This document shows positions 48,401 to 57,512 of a DNA stretch of 64,000 bases, piece by piece (position 1 is the stretch's first letter; the number at the start of each line of letters is the position of its first letter). This stretch comes from Diplonema japonicum. Taxonomy: Eukaryota; Euglenozoa; Diplonemea; Diplonemida; Diplonemidae. The stretch is taken from the NCBI GenBank assembly GCA_964019335.1, contig OZ025652.1:650677-714676 (forward strand), in the 5' to 3' direction. The notes beneath the pieces were generated by a model. It had not been told where the DNA came from and made no database searches. It saw nothing but the letters and a program-made list of their open reading frames with translations. Position numbers and translations under genes: made by a program.

Positions 48401-51270
48401 TTCCTGTAAATGAATTAATTATGTTTAGCTTTAGCATACTGCGTAAGGGATTCACCCTTCTTCTTGCCGCGAGTGTTGTAGTGTTCCTCGCCGCCATCAC
48501 CGCTCCTCTCGTTGAGTCTTCCCTGTGGTGTGTTGGTTGTGGTGATATCTTCAAACCTCAAGGTATTTGGCCTTGGCCCGGGCCTCAGCGAGCTGCCTTG
48601 CCATGGAGTCCCTGTTGTCGTAACCGCCGATAGAGGTGGCATCGCCTTCGTTGGGGTACCTGTCATCCTGTCTGGTGTGCTCGTTCTTGTAGTGTGTTTC
48701 CCCACCGTGCTCAGGCCTGTAGATACGGTGAGCCTCCTCCCCATCGTCACTCTTCATCTCGCTGCCGCCACGGCCTCCACGTCCGTCGTGGTCGTAGTCA
48801 TCACGTCCACCACCACCGCGGCCATCACGGTTGTCCCCGTCACCATAGCGGTTTTCGCCGTCACCATAGCGGCCTTCGCCCCCGTGGCCGTGCTCGTCGC
48901 CTTGCTTTCCGTCATCGCCGTAGCGGCTGTAGCCCCCGCTCGGCCTGCGCCCGCCGAGGTCGGAGTTCCTGCGCTCCTGACGGATTTTCTCTCTTGCGTC
49001 ACGAAGGTCATCCTTTAGGTCCTTGTTCATCTGTTCAGCTTCGTCAACAACCTGTCGCGTTGTTGTGATTGATGTTAGTGCATACCCTCTTCCCTTGCTG
49101 GCGCAACTTGAAAATCTCGTCATCCTTGCGCTCAGTGTCCTTGTCCAAATCCTGGAGCCTGGCAGCCAACTGCTTGTTCTCGGTGATCTGCAGTGAGTGT
49201 GTTACGCGGCAAGCCATACCAATGCACCCACCCTCTCGGTGATGGAACCCGAGCGCATGCGCTCACCCCCAGAGACGCTCATCTTGTCAAGAGTCTTGGT
49301 GAGCTCCTCAAGCTTAGCATTGGCCCTGCTGGCGTCCGACAGCTCTTGCTCGAGCCTGGCAATCCTCCTGATTAATAATGACAAAGGGTTGTTTGTGCAT
49401 ACTTGATATTGTCCTCCTCTCTGATGGCACTGTCTTTTCTCACCTGCACCAGCTCCTTCTGGTGAGCAAGGTTCATTCCAGAAGACTTAGACTTCTCGAT
49501 AGACAGCTCGCGCTGCAGTTCATCCACCTTGTCGTCGTGGCGCTTCATGTTGTTCTCGAGGTAAGCATTTTTGTTCTGCACAGTAGAGAGGTCCTGCCTT
49601 GTGGTCGCAAGGGTAGCCCTCTTGTCAGCAAGCTCGTTCTGCAGCTCCTCAACTTCCTTCTTCAGCTTGTCAATCCTCACTTCCTGTTCGGTGCTGTGCA
49701 CCTTGTAGTCTTCTTCCATCTCCTTAAGCCTCTCCTTGAGATAGCAAACCTCTTGCTTCTTCTTATCAAGCTGCGGGCGGAGTAGCTCTTCAGGGTCGTA
49801 GTCAGCACTGCACTCAGCGTTCCAGATCTTTATCTGCCCCTCCATGCCGGTGGTCCACACCCTCACGAGGACGCTCTTGTGGATGACAGGCATGTTGGTG
49901 ATGTAGCCGGTGTGGTTGTTAGCGTACTGCGCAACAGGCGGCTGGCCGATGTCACGTGCGGACCACATGAAAATTGTGCCTGCAGACGATGTCCAGACCT
50001 TGTCACCCACAAGAGTCATGGAGTTAATGGCACCGCTGTGCGGCTCTCTGAGCACACAGCAGCACTCACCAGTGTCGATGTTCCAGATGCGCACGGTCTC
50101 GTCTTCACTGCCAGACCAGATGTGGCGGTCGGTCTTAATCAAGTGGTGCACACCACCGCCGTGACCCCTCCACTCAACTCTGTCCCTGCCATAGATGTCC
50201 CACACGGCGATGGAACCGTCGTCGCTGCCACTGTACAGCACGTCAGCATCGGCGATCAGGCACCTCACACCATTGCTGTGTCCCGAGAACTGGTCGACGC
50301 ACTCGAAGGTGCGGATGTCCCACTGGTAGATCTGCCCGTCCTGTCCACCGGAGAACACACAGTGCCCACCAATCTGGGGTACAAGGCAGTGGATCTTGGC
50401 CCCAGGCCCGTGGCGCCTCAGGTTGAGCTTTACCTCATACGGGTATGTAGAGGTGAACACTCTGATCACAGCATCAGTGAACCCAGCCCACACTGTGGCG
50501 CCACCGTCGGTCCCGGGGACCTCGAGGAGCGCTGAGCAGAAGATGTCCTTCTTCTGCTCAGTTGTGCGGACGGCCTTGCCTGTCTTGGCGTTCCAGATCC
50601 TGATGGTACCGTCTTTCTCACCAGTCCACACGTGGCCAGTCGAGACGACTTCGCTGCACGTCGCTTCCGAACCCTCGACAGAGTCCATCTCGCGTGTGCC
50701 TCCGAAGAAACCATCTTCGGTAATGTTGAATTTCGGGTTGTGCCTGCGCACGAATTGAACAGAGAAATCGGTAAAGGCTTTGGGGCGCATCAGGTAGTCG
50801 CTGTTGGAGGACTCATTGCGCCTGATCCCAACCGTGTTCCCAGAGGTAGAGCACTGTGTCATGTTGGCGAAGTTGTAGGTGTACAGCTTGCCTCCCTTGC
50901 CAGGCAGTTCCACGACACCAGCACCGGCAGCGAAGCTCGTCTCGATTCTGATACTCTCTTCGTCCTTGAAGTTGACCCACCCCTTGTCTTCATTGTTGTA
51001 CTGCCACATGATATCTGTCTTCCCGGCGGTGGCCCTTGTGTACGCAGACGGGAAGGGCTCGACATCGGCAGGGACAAGTGCGTACCCAGGTGATCCTGCT
51101 CTCATCTCACCCCTTGACCTGATGGGAGAAGCCCCACGAGTGGAAGGTTCCGACGGTCTCGGCGAAGCTTGGTGCAGGACCAAGGCGGAGCCGGAAGCAC
51201 CGCTCGCATCGAATGGGGCTTTACTCAGGTACCGACCTTTCCGGGGGGTGGTACTGGCACCCTTCGGCAT
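45424..51270 (-). CDS. Giant WWE-WD40-coiled-coil protein (11 exons, 1817 aa)
   Basis: Exons: 51270-49403, 49367-49232, 49187-49086, 49051-48557, 48522-48440, 48403-46756, 46723-46581, 46546-46327, 46287-46180, 46120-46028, 45981-45424. All ten GT-AG introns (32-59 nt) fit, and the total is an exact multiple of three. A disordered N-terminus leads to a WWE domain at about 87-151 (IMWQYNNEDKGWVNF...LYTYNFANMTQ...GIRR), a seven-bladed WD40 propeller at about 200-490 (for example SGSEDETVRIWNIDTGECC) and coiled coils to about 740. A Gly/Asp/Arg/Tyr-rich region with RHGDGDDRYGDGG repeats follows. After it come many PDG beta-hairpin motifs (VGPDGRSIVGPDGKLAIGP), then coiled coil to a Pro/Thr/Arg tail. 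WWE domains bind ADP-ribose chains or ubiquitin-system partners. The whole suggests a cytoskeletal or flagellar scaffold. The architecture is unknown to me. Confidence 0.85.
47720..47960 (-). repeat. Tandem GRHGDGDDRYGD-coding repeat
   Basis: A 39-nt unit (plus strand CCATCCCCGTACCTGTCGT...) is repeated about three times nearly perfectly and then more loosely. It encodes RYGDGGRHGDGDD-type units inside exon 6 of the WWE-WD40 gene. Related RYGDGENRYGDGDN units occur in exon 4 (48820-48900). Recent slippage or unequal exchange is likely. Confidence 0.8.
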
Positions 51271-51692
51271 TTCTTTTTTTTTTTTTTTTTCCTTTTACGA
51301 TTTACTGGGATTAAGTTGTCACTCCTTCTGAAAAGGATTTATTTTCAACTAAATATATAAAAAAAAAAAAAAAAAAACTAATAAACAATCCCTAGCAGCG
51401 GGAATACATACAAAAAAAAAAGAAAAAAAAAAGAAAAAAAAAAAAAAAGGGATAGGTCACAAACATGCCTCTACTCAGGCATGGGAGGATGACAAAGGGG
51501 AAATAGAAACAAATTTCGTTTACTTCGAACTGACCATACGAACATAGGTGAAAGATGGAATACACAAAGTGGCTAAAAACCAAAAAAGAAATTGACCTGA
51601 TATACAGGATGGTGGCTGTGTAAAAAAAAAAAAAAAAGGCGGTGGGATCGTGTTCGGTTTGGTGAACCAGAATCATTGCCATAAAAAAAAAA

Positions 51693-51831
51693 ACCCCTCC
51701 CCGAAAAAACTGACCCAGTTGAAAAGGGCCATAGGAGCAGCACTCAAATGACGAAGGGTGAAATAAAATTACCTGCTCGTTTGCACTTGAAAACAGCTTA
51801 TGATTCACTCTTTATTGGCAAACAGCTATTC
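51693..51831. mobile_element. Remnant of the foldback element family
   Basis: Matches the right part of the element at 16570-17168: CCCCGAAAAAACTGACCCAG, CACTCAAATGACGAAGGGTG followed by AAATAAAA, and TTTATTGGCAAACAGCTATT in place of TTGTTGGCAATAAATAGTTATT. The left end and the final T run are missing, so this is a truncated, older copy. Its end overlaps the coding end of the gene at 51798-52973. Confidence 0.6.
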
Positions 51832-52973
51832 TCATGCTTCAATAAGCCACCGACGGTTCCAAGGACCGAACTGCACAGGTCAAGGACTTCAGGGTGATGG
51901 TCAGAATCGCTTTGTGTTGTTTCTCTCCCTCCCCTCTTATGATGTGTCGCATACCCCAGAATCTTGAGAAGCTCGGTGTGCTGTGTGGTCAAGGCTTTAA
52001 GTTTGAGCTCTCTCTCCAAATCGAGTTGCCGCTTCTCCCTTAACGGCGACTCATTGGGAGGTGATGCCTTGCTGCAAGGTGTGTCCGGTGTGACGCTCCT
52101 CTGTTTAGCAGGGCGTATGCTGCCACCTGCTTCCTCCCACACAACTTTCGGTGAAGATGGAGGTGTCTGCACGGGCGTTGTTGCCACCGACATTGAAACC
52201 TTTGTCTCCTCTGTCTCCGGTAGGTCTGAGATTGTCTTCAATGATGACAGCAGCTTGTCCCACTCTTTCTCATTCGTGTTGTCCCGTGTGGCTGCCGACA
52301 GCAAATTCAACTGCCGCTTCTTAACAGTTTTGACAGAAGGAGAGTGGAACTGTTTCTGCATAAGCCCCGTTGTCGCGTACCGTTTTGCAACCGCAGCACC
52401 ATGCAGCCCAAACTGCGCGAGGTTGACTTCCCCTGGCTGGTTACTCTGCGTCTCCCCTGTGTCACCGAAGACTTCCAAGTCAGTATGCCGGGCAAAGTCC
52501 TTCGAGTCTCGTTCCGACCCCCCACCCCCCCACGGCTTCAGTGAATCGTTCTCTGTTGCATGCAAAGATGGAGGAGGAGGCCATGAAGACTTATTGGGAT
52601 GCATAATAGGGGTTACCGGCTCTTCCGACTCCTCCTGCTTTGGTTTGTATAAAGGACATTCCGAAAAGTCCCCGGTCCTCGTACGTGAGAGGGCGGGGCT
52701 CTTAGAGCCGCCCCATCGTCTCAAGGAAGGGGATGCTGAATGGCGCCTTTCTCTGGTAGTTCCCCGACGCTCTGTTCTGGGAGACCCCCGCCCGTTCACA
52801 ACAGGTGCTTCATGTTTTATCCTCAATGGAACCCTCTCCTTCCATCCCCCATGGTCCACGCGCCTTCTGTGCCACCCATCTGGCTCTCTGTTCTCGTCGT
52901 TCCCGGACCGCGAATGATCCGCTGTTTCAACTTTCGGGGTCGGCTTTCCACCTGGCGGAAACCGGAGCATCAT
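51798..52973 (-). CDS. Unknown disordered protein, 391 aa
   Basis: Single exon, rich in Ser, Pro, Arg, Thr and Glu. It has scattered SPxK/TP motifs, a central helical region (about 195-260, VNLAQFGLHGAAVAKRYATTG... and EWDKLLSSLKTISDLPETEE) and a short coiled coil (about 315-345, EKRQLDLERELKLKALTTQH). The final dozen codons (HENSCLPIKSES then TAA) lie inside the foldback-element remnant, so an inserted repeat now ends the gene. I prefer the start MMLRFPPGG at 52973 because acceptor-like CCACATTGAAG lies just upstream. An earlier in-frame ATG is at 53042. Function unknown; a phosphorylated scaffold is possible. Confidence 0.7.
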   Translation of the reverse strand: MMLRFPPGGKPTPKVETADHSRSGNDENREPDGWHRRRVDHGGWKERVPLRIKHEAPVVNGRGSPRTERRGTTRERRHSASPSLRRWGGSKSPALSRTRTGDFSECPLYKPKQEESEEPVTPIMHPNKSSWPPPPSLHATENDSLKPWGGGGSERDSKDFARHTDLEVFGDTGETQSNQPGEVNLAQFGLHGAAVAKRYATTGLMQKQFHSPSVKTVKKRQLNLLSAATRDNTNEKEWDKLLSSLKTISDLPETEETKVSMSVATTPVQTPPSSPKVVWEEAGGSIRPAKQRSVTPDTPCSKASPPNESPLREKRQLDLERELKLKALTTQHTELLKILGYATHHKRGGRETTQSDSDHHPEVLDLCSSVLGTVGGLLKHENSCLPIKSES

Positions 52974-53045
52974 CCCCCCCTTCAATGTGGAATACGTAGG
53001 CAAGGCGGAAAAGGTATATAATAAAGAGACATAGTTTGTCATTTG

Positions 53046-54016
53046 TTATGAAACAGTCTCGTGCATCTGGGTGAGCTTGTTGAGGACGCCAGCGTACTCT
53101 GTTTCAAGGAGGGACCGCGCGTATTGCTCTTCAAGAGAGGCGTGGTGCTCGTGGAGGAGTGATGTGAACCACGTGGGGAGGTCTGAGAAGGTAGGATGTA
53201 GCTGCTGCATCTTGAACGCAGTGAGGAGTTCGTCGAATTGATCCTCGAGCATGCCCCGCCCGTGCCGCTCGTCTTCCCAAATCTTTTTTCTCGCCTTGAA
53301 TACCTTCCGGCGCTGCTTCAGTCTTGCCCGTCGGGCAGATGGGGTGATGGGCTCAGGACTTTGCACCCCCGTGGCAGCAAGTCCTCTTTTTACTATTTTC
53401 TTCAAAATACGGAAATCATGTTCCGGGAACCATTCTTCTTTGAAAAGGCTGAATAGACGGATGAGGGCTTCCATGGCTTCTGTGACCATCACCGCCGTGC
53501 AAGCAGGGGACATGAGCATGAGGAGCTTGCGGGGGGTGTCACCGCACGATAAGGTGTTGGAGCGCCTGAGGTTGCGGCAGAGGTCCATCCATGTCTCGTA
53601 TTCTTCCGTCGAAATAGGAATGAAGGGGTTAAGGTGAAGGGTCAGCTTGTCGAGGGCAGTAGCGTCCTCTTCACTGGACCACATATGGTCAGACGTATCA
53701 GACGTGCTCGTCATGGAGTGCTCCCTAGCACGCTCCTCTTCGATCTTTCTTTCCAACACCCGTGCCACACCTCTTCCCCCTTCCCCCCGTCTTCGTACGC
53801 ACTCCAAGAACTTCTCCATCTTCACTATCTCTGGCAGTATCATGTTTTCTCTTATCGCTCGGTTCATCTCCATAGCTATCACCTCAGTGCTCTGTCTTCC
53901 GTCTCGTATTTCGTCGAGCTGTGTGTCTTCTTCCCTCCCATGTCACATACGATGTACTGGATGCATTCGTTCTTGTACCCCTCCAAGAGAGCCTCATCCG
54001 TGGTGCTGCCAGACAT
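53046..54016 (-). CDS. Unknown helical protein, 312 aa (2 exons)
   Basis: Exons are 54016-53951 and 53918-53046. The 32-nt intron (GTATGTGACATGG...CACACAG) joins MSGSTTDEALLEGYKNECIQYI to LDEIRDGRQSTEVIAMEMNRAIREN in phase 0. Without splicing the first exon runs into a stop. The protein is mainly helical, with an acidic/Ser patch (about 90-105), a globular part (LNPFIPISTEEYETWMDLC...) and a basic stretch (SARRARLKQRRKVFKARKK, about 217-235). A C-terminal helical region ends LNKLTQMHETVS. No family recognised. It neighbours a DHHC gene, but neighbours carry little functional meaning in these arrays. Confidence 0.75.
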
Positions 54017-54094
54017 TTTAAGGCAGCGACCTTTAAGTAGGTGTAGTGGGAGAAAAAAAAAAGAACGTAAGATAGGATATTGTTAATTCTAGTG

Positions 54095-54958
54095 TCAGTC
54101 GGACTTAACCTTTTGGGTTGTGTCTTGAGGGGTGGGCGGTGCCTTCTTTGCAACTGTGACTGGGACAGTACCAGGCACGAGCCAGGTGAGGGGGTGCACC
54201 CCGAGTACTTCGCTCATGTTCAGCAAGAAGCCCCGTGAGAAGGACGTGGGATCGAGGGTCACGTTCTCGTCATAGGAGGTGGTGTTGTAAAAGAGGCCTG
54301 AGAAAGTGCAACCAAAGAACGAGAAGGCGAAGACGAAGAACCCAAAAGCGGCAAGTGAGTAAGTGACTAGGAATACGGCAAGGTAGGGGTCCCCTACTGC
54401 AGGACGTGATCGATAGACCTGGCGTGAGGGGGGCTGCAGCTCCTGACCGAGGGGCAGGTAGAGCTCCCTTGGGGACGACATTAAGTAATGGTACACGGAA
54501 AAGAAGTAGTGGAGGATCAGAAAGGAGATGTAGAAAAGGAAAAGGGCAAAGTACTTGTGGTTAGCTTGTCCCACACAGTTGTCGATCCAGTCACAGTGGT
54601 GGTCGAAGCGAGGCACGCAGCAGCCGCATCTTCTGCAGTGGTGGGTCCTAACAGGTTTCCAGTCTTGGCAAGGTCTACACCACGACAACTCTTTGTCAAC
54701 GGGTTCCTGATTTGACCCGTTCCAGCCCTTCGGAATCACACCAGGGCTCACCAAAGTTGAACCCCACAAACACCACAACACCATGAATGCCCCCACACGG
54801 GCCGCCCACACCTGTCGCGATTGCCATTCTTCAGACTTCATCCCCGCACTTGGTATCAAGACACAAGCCACCAACCAGTAGTAAACACCAATCAGCACAG
54901 TGATCAAGAGCTGTAACCACAGACTCTGTCCTTCTCTTAATCGTTGCCATTTAAACAT
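54095..54958 (-). CDS. DHHC palmitoyltransferase, 287 aa
   Basis: Intronless protein S-acyltransferase with four transmembrane helices (about 14-37, 52-70, 146-168 and 200-226). The Cys-rich domain CRPCQDWKPVRTHHCRRCGC followed by CVPRFDHHCDWIDNCVGQ places the catalytic Cys in DHHC at about residue 128. After the fourth helix come a short lumenal or cytosolic segment with NTTSYDENVTL, SFSRGFLLNMSEVLG and a Pro/Thr/Lys-rich tail. It is shorter than, and not closely similar to, the DHHC protein at 31284-32510, so the two are not recent duplicates. Probably Golgi, plasma or flagellar membrane. Confidence 0.9.
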   Translation of the reverse strand: MFKWQRLREGQSLWLQLLITVLIGVYYWLVACVLIPSAGMKSEEWQSRQVWAARVGAFMVLWCLWGSTLVSPGVIPKGWNGSNQEPVDKELSWCRPCQDWKPVRTHHCRRCGCCVPRFDHHCDWIDNCVGQANHKYFALFLFYISFLILHYFFSVYHYLMSSPRELYLPLGQELQPPSRQVYRSRPAVGDPYLAVFLVTYSLAAFGFFVFAFSFFGCTFSGLFYNTTSYDENVTLDPTSFSRGFLLNMSEVLGVHPLTWLVPGTVPVTVAKKAPPTPQDTTQKVKSD

Positions 54959-55075
54959 CCCGACCTGTGGGCTAGGTTATCTAGTAGGCAGCAATTCTTT
55001 TTCTTTTCTTTTGGTTCATCCAATTTTATAAACAGGGATACATCTAAGTAGGAAGAATAAAAGAAAAACGGTGGT

Positions 55076-56017
55076 TCACCCCCATGTCAGTATATTACCG
55101 TTGCCTGCCCAACGTTGGGCTGGTTGGCATTTCTTGCTGTTCGTGTGAACGGCTGCACCACGTTCGCCTGTGCCCGCTGTCATTATGGGAGCTGGTTGGG
55201 TGTGTTGGTATATGGTGGCGACGACTTCTTTCTGAGGGGGGTGTTGCGGGCGTGGTTTTTGAGGCGGGGGCGTTCGTGAGGCTAGTTCGGATTTAGAGAA
55301 AACCTTGATGCCCATATTGGAGTTCGCTTCTGCGGCGGGTGGGAGTTCGTGGTGCCTACGCCCACGGGGGGACTCCGCTCTGTTGGAACCTGCACCAGAG
55401 AAGGCTGTGAAGCCCTTCGCAGGTATGTCGGGGGTGACCCTAGCCCGCCCTGTTGGGGGGCGGGGGTAGGGCGGGCCTGCATTCACAGCAGCGGCAGCAG
55501 AGGCGCTGTGGTCCGCTTCGATATGCCGTCTCCCAAATGTGCGGGGCGTCATCGTACGTGCCTGCTCCACGTGAGCACTGGGGTGCATCCGCCGTGTTGG
55601 CGCAGCGCCTCTAGGTGTGCCAGGACCTGCCTTTATCATCTTCGCGTGGTAGTCCATTGCAGACGCCGCCTGCGCTGCCTTTGGACGGTTCCCATTATAC
55701 TTCTCAACTTCAACACGACCTTCACCAGAATGCACGTACTTTTGGCACATTCTATCCGGCTGCGCCAACCCCAACCTAATATTCGATTCAGTGTGTGGAA
55801 TGTGTTTCTTCGTCCGCAGGGTTTCCTCTGCGGAGAGCTCGGCCACCTTGTCCCGCACTGCCGCCTTGACTGGCTTGGCCGTCTTCGCACTGGTGGTAGT
55901 TTGCTCCTTCATCTTCATTGTGGAAGGTTTTTTCAATCGCTTCTCTCCCACACCTCCATACATGGTCTGCATGGGCAGTGTCACCCTGTCCGTCTTGGCT
56001 GTTGACGTAATAGTCAT
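55076..56017 (-). CDS. Unknown basic disordered protein, 313 aa
   Basis: Single exon. The composition is rich in Arg, Lys, Pro, Ala and Thr, with few hydrophobic residues. Recognisable pieces are KKHIPHTESNIRLGLAQPDR, YVHSGEGRVEVEKYNGNRPK and TPRTFGRRHIEADHSAS in the first half and Pro-rich PPPQKPRPQHPPQKEV near the end. Spaced short motifs like these are seen in microtubule-associated or flagellar proteins of Euglenozoa, but that is only an impression. I start at 56017 (MTITST) because CACACCCGGAACCCAG is a plausible acceptor between this ATG and one 36 nt upstream. Confidence 0.65.
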   Translation of the reverse strand: MTITSTAKTDRVTLPMQTMYGGVGEKRLKKPSTMKMKEQTTTSAKTAKPVKAAVRDKVAELSAEETLRTKKHIPHTESNIRLGLAQPDRMCQKYVHSGEGRVEVEKYNGNRPKAAQAASAMDYHAKMIKAGPGTPRGAAPTRRMHPSAHVEQARTMTPRTFGRRHIEADHSASAAAAVNAGPPYPRPPTGRARVTPDIPAKGFTAFSGAGSNRAESPRGRRHHELPPAAEANSNMGIKVFSKSELASRTPPPQKPRPQHPPQKEVVATIYQHTQPAPIMTAGTGERGAAVHTNSKKCQPAQRWAGNGNILTWG

Positions 56018-57512
56018 CTTCTTCCTACTGGGTTCCGGGTGTGGATGAGTCAAGAGAGAAGAGGGTCGTCATAGTCAGGGTGGTAGGTATACCACAAAGA
56101 GATTTAAGAGTAAAACACAAAGGGGTAAAAGAAACAGGGGGTGTGAGGGGGGGGGGGGGGGGGGGGGAGTTTTACCATAAATTCTGACCACATCTAATAG
56201 GGATATATGATTGTTTTTTTCTTTACTTTTTTTTTTGTTTTTGCTTGTGTCTCCCTTCTAACTCGTCCGTTTGTTTTTCGAATGGGAGAATGAGGAAAGC
56301 CACAACCCAGGAAAAAGGAAAAAAAAAAAAAAAAAAAAAAAAAAGCTTAGTAAACTCCGACCATACTTCACAACAACAGGTCGTGGTGGTAGTGGGGGCA
56401 GGGGGAGGGGGAGGTCAAAAGCTGTCCACATTAGCATCTTTTCAATTCTATAATAAGTTGGTAATCTTTAGAAATGTTTGGGATTTTGTACCAGTGGCTT
56501 GACATGATATTTCCTGTCGTCGAAAACGACTCACTTGTATCACCATACCCACTCGTTAATTTAAAAACTCCACAGAATCGTGCAGTTATTCATGGGTTTT
56601 TGTGAAATGAAAAACGAAAAAAAGCTTAGTGTGAAAGCCTTGTGGACACATAGATATTCGACCTCTCTGGGAGGGAAAAAAAAGGGGGGGGGGCACTGGG
56701 AGTAATGCTCGCTTCCACAAAACAAAAAAAAAGAAGGAGAAGGACAAGGTGCTTTTTTTATTTATTATCATTCCCCTTTTTTTTTTCTTTAACCCCTCTT
56801 TTCTTTTTCTCTCTTCGATCTTTTTCTTTCTTTTGAAAAAAAAAAAGTTCAATAACAAAACCCCATTCCAACGCGACCAGGCCCATGCTCCTCATAAGGG
56901 AAAGGGAGCAGAAGGGAAAGCCTAGAAAAGACGAGATGAGAAGAAGAAGAAAAAGAAGGGAAGGTGAGGGTACATTTCAAATCTATCGGAAGAAGCGGAT
57001 GGAGGATGGAGGTGGGAAACTGTTTTTTTTTTCTCTTTTTTTTTTTCGTTTCTCTTATTTTTTTTTTTATCAACTCCGGGCCAGACATAAAAGGAAGGAG
57101 AAATAAAAAAAGGAGAATAACTAACACAAAAAAAAAAAAAAAAAAAAAGAATGGGGCTTTGATTGCAACACTAGGTGGCGTGCAATGAAGCACGAACTAC
57201 CTACTTGATTACAGAGGGCGCTCCTCGGCCGAGCAGTAGCTTCTTCTGCGTTCCGCGTCGTGTCCTTAATGCGTGCGGTGTGCTCAACCCTAGCCGGGGC
57301 GTCCCGGGTAACCAAGATTCTGCGCTCGTGCAGTTTGCTGCCTGTTCGTCACCCTGAGCATCTGCGTTACGTTCTTCCACTCGGGCGCTACCGGTGATGA
57401 CCGACGAGGAGGTCAACAGCGAACAACACATCTGATGTACTTCTTATATTTCCATGTTATCCCCACCACCTAAAAAAGAAAAACACATCATTAATATTTT
57501 TTTTCTTCTTTT
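56018..57512. other. 1.5-kb spacer with a GC-rich island
   Basis: Contains a 21-base G run (56147-56167), long A and T runs and mixed low-complexity DNA. A GC-rich island at about 57170-57440 stands out and is annotated as a candidate gene. Otherwise I see nothing. Confidence 0.5.
57201..57431 (-). CDS. Candidate small gene or ncRNA in GC-rich island
   Basis: A 76-codon frame starts ATG at 57431, directly after TACATCAG. A stronger trans-splice-like acceptor, TTTTTCTTTTTTAG, lies at about 57471. Two reading frames overlap in the island and both look only moderately protein-like. An internal GTAGCG...ACGCAG could be a 30-nt intron. The GC content contrasts sharply with the surrounding DNA, so something is probably transcribed here. 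Whether it is a peptide, an extra exon of the neighbouring antiporter gene or a structured RNA cannot be decided. Confidence 0.3.
   Translation of the reverse strand: MCCSLLTSSSVITGSARVEERNADAQGDEQAANCTSAESWLPGTPRLGLSTPHALRTRRGTQKKLLLGRGAPSVIK

Noticed and set aside
53890-54016. Reading exon 1 of the 312-aa gene straight through to its stop as a 45-aa protein
   Set aside because: Removing a 32-nt GT-AG intron joins it in phase to the following 290-residue frame, which otherwise lacks a good start.
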